From assembly GCA_964392615.1 (NCBI GenBank), contig CAYMRB010000333.1, positions 1 through 11,629 of the forward strand: 11,629 nucleotides of DNA, given 5' to 3'. Positions 8,601 through 11,629 of the stretch are shown piece by piece; position 1 is the stretch's first letter; each line of letters starts with the position of its first letter. The DNA comes from CAYMRB01 sp964392615. Lineage in GTDB: Bacteria; Planctomycetota; UBA8108. The notes beneath the pieces are model-generated. The model saw only the letters and a program-made list of their open reading frames with translations. It made no database searches and was not told the origin of the DNA. The position numbers and the translations under genes were made by a program.

Positions 8601-11600
8601 GTGTCAGTCGGTTGACCTCGCCTCGCGCGTCGTAATCGAACGCCTGGAACACCTGGCCGCTCGCATCGCGATGGGCCGCGACATTGCCGTCCTCGTCGTA
8701 GTCGAACGTGGTCGCGTTATCCGCGCCGTCGGCGAGTCGGGTCGGATTGCCGCGGTCGTCGTATTCGTAGTTGCGCGTGTTGCCGGCGAAATCGGTCTCG
8801 CTCGTCAGGTTGCCGCTGTCGTCGTAGCCGAAGTGGCGCGTGAGCCCCAGAGCGTTCGTGTGGGACAGCTGCCTGCCGTCCTCGTCGTACGTGTACTGGT
8901 TCTGCACGCCGCCCACGGTCGCGGTCACCGGGTAGCCGTTGTCGTCGTACCCGACGGTCGACTCGCTGCCGTCCGGCTCCGTGATGGTCGTCGTGTTGCC
9001 GTCGACGTCGACGTCGATCTCCGTCCGGTTCCCGTCGGCGTCGATGTGCGCGACGAGTCGACCGCGGTGGTCGTACTCGTTGCGCAGCGGCACGTTGCCG
9101 AGCGGATCGACAATGTCGAGCAGCAGGTGTCGCTCGTCGTACGTGAACGTCGTCGTCGAGCCGACGCGGTCCGTGACGCCCGCTAGGTTGCCGCCAATGT
9201 CGTAGTCGTACTCGATCGCGTTGCCGGCCGGGTCGACGACGCGCTCGATGCGGCCCGCGTCGTCGCGCTCGATGTCGATCGATCGCCCGCTCGAGTGGGT
9301 GACGCCCGAGTCGGTGATGCGAATCCAGTTACCGTGCGCATCCTCGATACGAGAGACGCCGCGTTGGAGGCCGATGTCGTAGCGGCGACCGTCGATCGTC
9401 GTCAGCGTGACGTTGTGCGGCTCGAAGACGCCGAAGTCGACATCGTTCAGCAGCACGTCGCTTCCGAACAGGCTGAGGACGCCGTGGTTGCCGCGGATGT
9501 CGAGCCGCGCGCCAGGTACGCCGCCGATCTGCTCGAAGCGAGCCGTGCCGACGCAGCCCTGGGGAATCAGGCTGCCGAAGCCGTTCATGTCGATGCGCAG
9601 GGCGAAGCGATAGAACTCCGTGTCTGAGAAGCGGATCTCGGTGACGTGGTCGAGGATCTCCTCGGCCGCCCAGCAGGGCACCGGAATCCGGCCCTCGCTC
9701 GAGGTCACGACCCAACCATCGCCAGGAGGTCGGTTGTTCGTATATCGCCCCTCGCGCACCACCTGGAGGCTCCAACCGTGGCCGAAATCGAGCGGCGACG
9801 CGCGGCGCCGGCTGTCGTACTTCCGGCGCACGCTGATCGGAATTCCGCTGACCGGCACCGCGAGGTCGACGAACTCGACCGTGAAGTTGCCCGGCTTGTT
9901 CTGGCCACTGTCGACGATCACCGTCGACTCGATCGAGGCCTCGAGACCGCCGAGATTGCGCGCGGTCAGCCGAATCGTGTAGAAGCCGTCCTCGAGCAGC
10001 GTCGGGTCGATCTCGGCGAGCAGGCCGCCCTCGACCGGCGTACGGCCGCTACCGAGCCGCAGGAAGTCCGCGGTGCCGACCGGCGCGATCTCGAGCCGGT
10101 AGTCGGCGAAATCGTCGCCTGACGCCGTACCAACGACCGGCGTGACGCGCTCGACGACGCCGTCCTCGTCCGGCGCCGTGATCTCGACGGCCAGCGTGGA
10201 TGCGATCGACGGATCGATGATCCAGATCTCGGCCGACGCTGTGAACGTGTTGCCTCCGACGTCCGTCACCGTGAGGTCGACGACTCGAATGCCGGCGCTG
10301 CTCGATGAGTACGTCGCGCTCCAGACTCCGCTGCCGAGGTCGACGACCGTCAGGGGCGCGCCGTCGACCGCGAGCTCGACCAGCTCGACGCCGCCGTCGT
10401 CATGCGCCTCGACGCGGATGGTCCCCGCGCGATCGATGCCGAGGTACTCCGGCGCGTCGAGAACCGCGAACGGCGGCACATCGTCGTCGACAGGGTCGTT
10501 GACCGTGAACGTCGCCGTGGTCGATGCTCTCCCGCCGTCGGGGTCGGTGACGGTGAACGTCAGCGTCTCGCTGGCGCGCGACTTCGGCGGATACGTGATC
10601 GTCGCGACGCGCGACTTGTCGATCGCGACCTCAAGCTCGCTCTGACCCGTGACGGACCAGTCGAGGTTCGCATCGTCGTCGTCGGCGTCGAAAACGAACT
10701 CGTCGAGATGGATCGGCGAGAACGGCCGCGGCGCCTGCACGACCTGGCCTGGAATCCGGCTGATCTCGGGCGGGTGATCGCGGTCCGTTACGTCGATGCT
10801 CCAGCTCTGCGTCGCCGAATCTCCCGGCGCGTCCGTGACGCGAACCGTGACCGCGTGGGGGCCGATCTGCTTCGCCGACGGCGTCCAGAGGACGAGGCCG
10901 GAGCTCGCGTCGATGGTCATGCCGACCGGGGCTGCATCGAGAGAGAACGTCAGCGCGTCGCCGTCCTCGTCGCTCGCGGTCACGCGGTACGCGTATGGCA
11001 GCAGCGGATCGGCGCTTCCTGTCGGTGTCGAGGTGATGATCGGCGCGTCGTTGATCGCCGCGACGCCCAACGTGTACGACTGCGTCACCGGTTCGGCGAC
11101 GAGATCGGTCACGCTGATCACGACGTTGTGGTCGCCGACCGCGTCACCGGAAGGCGTCCAGTTGATCAGTCCGGTCGACGGATCGATCGACATTCCCGCG
11201 GGAGCTGCCAGCAATGTGAAGACGAGCGGGTTGCCGTCGGGATCGTTGGCGTCGACGTCATACTGGTACGGCATGTCCTCGATCGCTGCCGTCGGCGCGA
11301 TCGAGGTGATCGTCGGCGGTTGGTTTTCGTCGTCGACATCGATGGAGAAGCTCTGCGTGTCGCTGCCGCCGCGGCCGTCGCTGACGCGGACCGTGACCGC
11401 GTGCGTGCCAGCAGTGCCGTCGCCGGGCGTCCACTCGATGAGACCGCTCGCGCTGTCGATCGTCATGCCAGCCGGACTCGCGTCGAGGGAGAACGTCAAG
11501 GCGGCATCGTCGGGATCCGTCGCGTCGACGTCGTAAACCCACGGCTCCATCTCGAGGGCTTGAGTATGCGGTGCCGAGGTGATGGTCGGCGGCTCGTTGA

Positions 11601-11629
11601 CGTCGACGACGGTCAGCGTGAACGCCTGC
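5605..11629 (-). CDS. Giant Ig-like/RHS (YD-repeat) surface protein, 5' end beyond window
   Basis: The frame is open from the right edge (first full codon 11628-11626) to TAG at 5607-5605, giving 2007 residues; the start and any signal peptide lie outside. Domains in order: He_PIG-type Ig-like repeats (residues ~1-285), a cadherin-like and two further Ig-like sandwiches (~286-570), and an RHS entry segment (~573-780, with the typical GNFTVEFVDLAVPVSGIP then RRKYDSR and FGHGWSL). About 40 YD repeats follow (~780-1655), then the RHS closing core (YLHGDAHGSTRLLTD, RYLDPSIGRFTSRDP, and PVNRLDPTGL, an exact PxxxxDPxGL motif ending at residue 1805). The last 202 residues are an unrecognised tail. 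In known RHS proteins the YD repeats form a hollow cocoon and the DPxGL motif self-cleaves to free the C-terminal tip inside it. By inference this is a large exported delivery or adhesion protein. An internal ATG at 11550 is not the true start, because Ig-like sequence continues in frame upstream of it. The stop is followed in frame by TGA at 5577-5575. Confidence 0.93.
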   Translation of the reverse strand, partial: QAFTLTVVDVNEPPTITSAPHTQALEMEPWVYDVDATDPDDAALTFSLDASPAGMTIDSASGLIEWTPGDGTAGTHAVTVRVSDGRGGSDTQSFSIDVDDENQPPTITSIAPTAAIEDMPYQYDVDANDPDGNPLVFTLLAAPAGMSIDPSTGLINWTPSGDAVGDHNVVISVTDLVAEPVTQSYTLGVAAINDAPIITSTPTGSADPLLPYAYRVTASDEDGDALTFSLDAAPVGMTIDASSGLVLWTPSAKQIGPHAVTVRVTDAPGDSATQSWSIDVTDRDHPPEISRIPGQVVQAPRPFSPIHLDEFVFDADDDDANLDWSVTGQSELEVAIDKSRVATITYPPKSRASETLTFTVTDPDGGRASTTATFTVNDPVDDDVPPFAVLDAPEYLGIDRAGTIRVEAHDDGGVELVELAVDGAPLTVVDLGSGVWSATYSSSSAGIRVVDLTVTDVGGNTFTASAEIWIIDPSIASTLAVEITAPDEDGVVERVTPVVGTASGDDFADYRLEIAPVGTADFLRLGSGRTPVEGGLLAEIDPTLLEDGFYTIRLTARNLGGLEASIESTVIVDSGQNKPGNFTVEFVDLAVPVSGIPISVRRKYDSRRRASPLDFGHGWSLQVVREGRYTNNRPPGDGWVVTSSEGRIPVPCWAAEEILDHVTEIRFSDTEFYRFALRIDMNGFGSLIPQGCVGTARFEQIGGVPGARLDIRGNHGVLSLFGSDVLLNDVDFGVFEPHNVTLTTIDGRRYDIGLQRGVSRIEDAHGNWIRITDSGVTHSSGRSIDIERDDAGRIERVVDPAGNAIEYDYDIGGNLAGVTDRVGSTTTFTYDERHLLLDIVDPLGNVPLRNEYDHRGRLVAHIDADGNRTEIDVDVDGNTTTITEPDGSESTVGYDDNGYPVTATVGGVQNQYTYDEDGRQLSHTNALGLTRHFGYDDSGNLTSETDFAGNTRNYEYDDRGNPTRLADGADNATTFDYDEDGNVAAHRDASGQVFQAFDYDARGEVNRLTRLGGTVDVEYDGFGNPVRIHGSAVQEEALEYDALGNVLSRTTTRTVSGEVVEETQSFDYDAAGRLVASTDAIGNTTSLEYGTNGKIASSTDALGHMTTFEYDARGNLVRQVFPDGTFEAYSWDALGRRSAETDRAGRTTLFDIDTTHAVTTVIYPDGSTFENVLDAAGNRTAYTDTLGNTTTFEHDANGRVTRHVDALGHERTFAHDATGARVSQTAPDGSETRFEYDRSIFGVLKPARTIYPDGSTTEQTWDESGRLASQTGPDGSTTEFEYDARGKLTKVTDAAGGETLFEYDEAGNLARRTDANGRETSFEYDALLRLVRRTLPLGMSETFAYDAVGNRVSRTDFNGLTTTFEYDAMRRMTRRILPDGSEVAYEYTPTGKLSRVEDARGVTTFEYDLRDRLVESTLPDGTLLGWTWDSEGNRTSVNSPAGTTRYRYDELNRLSTVVEPDAAEIRYGYDGPGPLSRVDLPNGTSTEWARDALGRPLSLEHRGRADEVLRRFDYTLDAAGRRTRVEESTGRTVSYSYDLLGRLTQTVDDLDGAPSTTDFEYDAVGNRLSMTVDDVVTAYVYDANDRLLSAGGETFTWDANGNQLTRQSAAGTTSFAYDAANRLVGMTTADGVEASYAYDAFGSRVGKMVGGEITGYVADPTDPSGVSQVLCERDASGALVRSYVRGLALHSVNAFGATSYLHGDAHGSTRLLTDATGAVTDTWAYGAFGDVRAHTGSSSNPYLFGGEPLDAESGLYYQRARYLDPSIGRFTSRDPFPGRPTTPLSLHRYTFVENDPVNRLDPTGLFSMGDVNFAVGIIGTLHSISSRLMAAVENAREIRDQAIRLLVTLPTAYLNNAATARRLELSIEEPLDFLQDLGSGVVGELYDICGALVGQNDTGKTVAQVLRKFWVPVVAEYMSGLPAEFGIPGHFFKCEFNRLAYDLYMAQLVVGFFKAPIQRAAQIVAGFLTYFNYLNLVIATHDEWTFDRLPAIPPGSMCEIPLLNLGS
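5608..6213 (-). other. Variable C-terminal tail after the RHS DPxGL motif
   Basis: These 202 codons lie directly after PVNRLDPTGL and would be freed by RHS self-cleavage. I recognise no toxin family. The tail looks mainly helical, with hydrophobic or amphipathic stretches (NFAVGIIGTLHSIS near its start; YMAQLVVGFFKAPIQ then IVAGFLTYFNYLNLVIA near its end). It has three cysteines, at tail residues ~84, 129 and 192, and ends PLLNLGS. Hand counts give about 62% GC here against about 67-70% in sampled lines of the YD array, a mild shift that fits exchangeable RHS tips but is not proof. No candidate immunity gene sits in the 82 bases that follow; the next gene is a secreted DUF1080 protein. Alternatives are a membrane-active effector, a structural plug, or a degraded tip. 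Confidence 0.55.
6670..9290 (-). repeat. YD (RHS) repeat array, about 40 units
   Basis: About 40 units of 20-21 residues follow the pattern YDxxGxLxxxTDxxGxxTxFE, with W, H, L or I sometimes replacing the first Y. At DNA level the unit boundary is visible on the plus strand as near-copies of gcgtcgtactcgaa. Between 7526 and 7778 these fall in exact 63-base register, at 7526, 7589, 7652, 7715 and 7778. A few units are stretched, for example around 8440-8500 and 7880-7920. In solved Tc and RHS toxins such repeats form a spiral beta-sheet shell around a C-terminal payload. Confidence 0.92.
10770..11629 (-). repeat. Tandem He_PIG Ig-like repeats
   Basis: Three consecutive units of about 90-95 residues share the pattern PPxITSxP, Y-x-Y-x-V-x-A-x-DxDGD, LxFSLDAxPxGMTID, SGLxxWTP and HxVTVRVTD. 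This matches the putative Ig (He_PIG) family common in secreted bacterial adhesins. The window edge cuts the array: sequence beyond 11560 is the end of another unit (FTLTVVDVNEPPTITS), so the true array is longer. The repeats probably form a stalk holding the RHS part away from the cell. Confidence 0.85.

Noticed and set aside
6670..9290. Regular short repeats as a CRISPR array
   Set aside because: The 63-base period encodes in-frame YD repeats and the units diverge as coding sequence; there are no identical repeats with unique spacers.

Overview
The window is GC-rich (roughly 62-70% in the lines I counted by hand). It carries three genes, all read on the minus strand, and all three look like exported or surface proteins of a large-genome environmental bacterium. 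The mix of a DUF1080 enzyme, FG-GAP/VCBS repeats, many PKD and Ig-like domains and a giant YD-repeat (RHS) protein is most like Planctomycetota or relatives. That is an inference from gene content; there is no rRNA or other marker to prove it.

Layout in order of transcription (right to left). (1) 11629-5605: the 3' 2007 codons of a giant RHS/YD-repeat protein whose start lies beyond the right edge. It has Ig-like (He_PIG) repeats, further beta-sandwich domains, an RHS entry domain, about 40 YD repeats, the RHS C-terminal core with the PxxxxDPxGL self-cleavage motif, and a 202-residue unrecognised tail. (2) 5522-4638, after an 82-base gap and behind a good ribosome binding site: a secreted 294-residue DUF1080 (3-keto-disaccharide hydrolase-like) protein. 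(3) 4353 to 1 and off the left edge, after a 284-base gap: a very large secreted protein with a signal peptide, an FG-GAP/VCBS propeller, a run of PKD domains of which one is split by a lectin-like domain, and a C-terminal squalene-cyclase-like alpha/alpha-toroid domain.

The most important point for an annotator is that gene 3 has a single in-frame TAG at 3888-3886 (codon 156). The same frame then stays open for 1295 codons to the window edge, with coherent domains on both sides of the stop. Gene callers will break or lose this gene, and a 1240-codon plus-strand ORF that is only its codon-aligned mirror may be called instead.

The three genes could be co-directionally expressed cell-surface functions: an RHS delivery or adhesion protein, a periplasmic sugar enzyme and a giant multidomain adhesin or enzyme. 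Nothing in the sequence proves a shared pathway. I see no tRNA, rRNA, CRISPR array, insertion sequence, integrase, or T6SS (VgrG/PAAR) gene.
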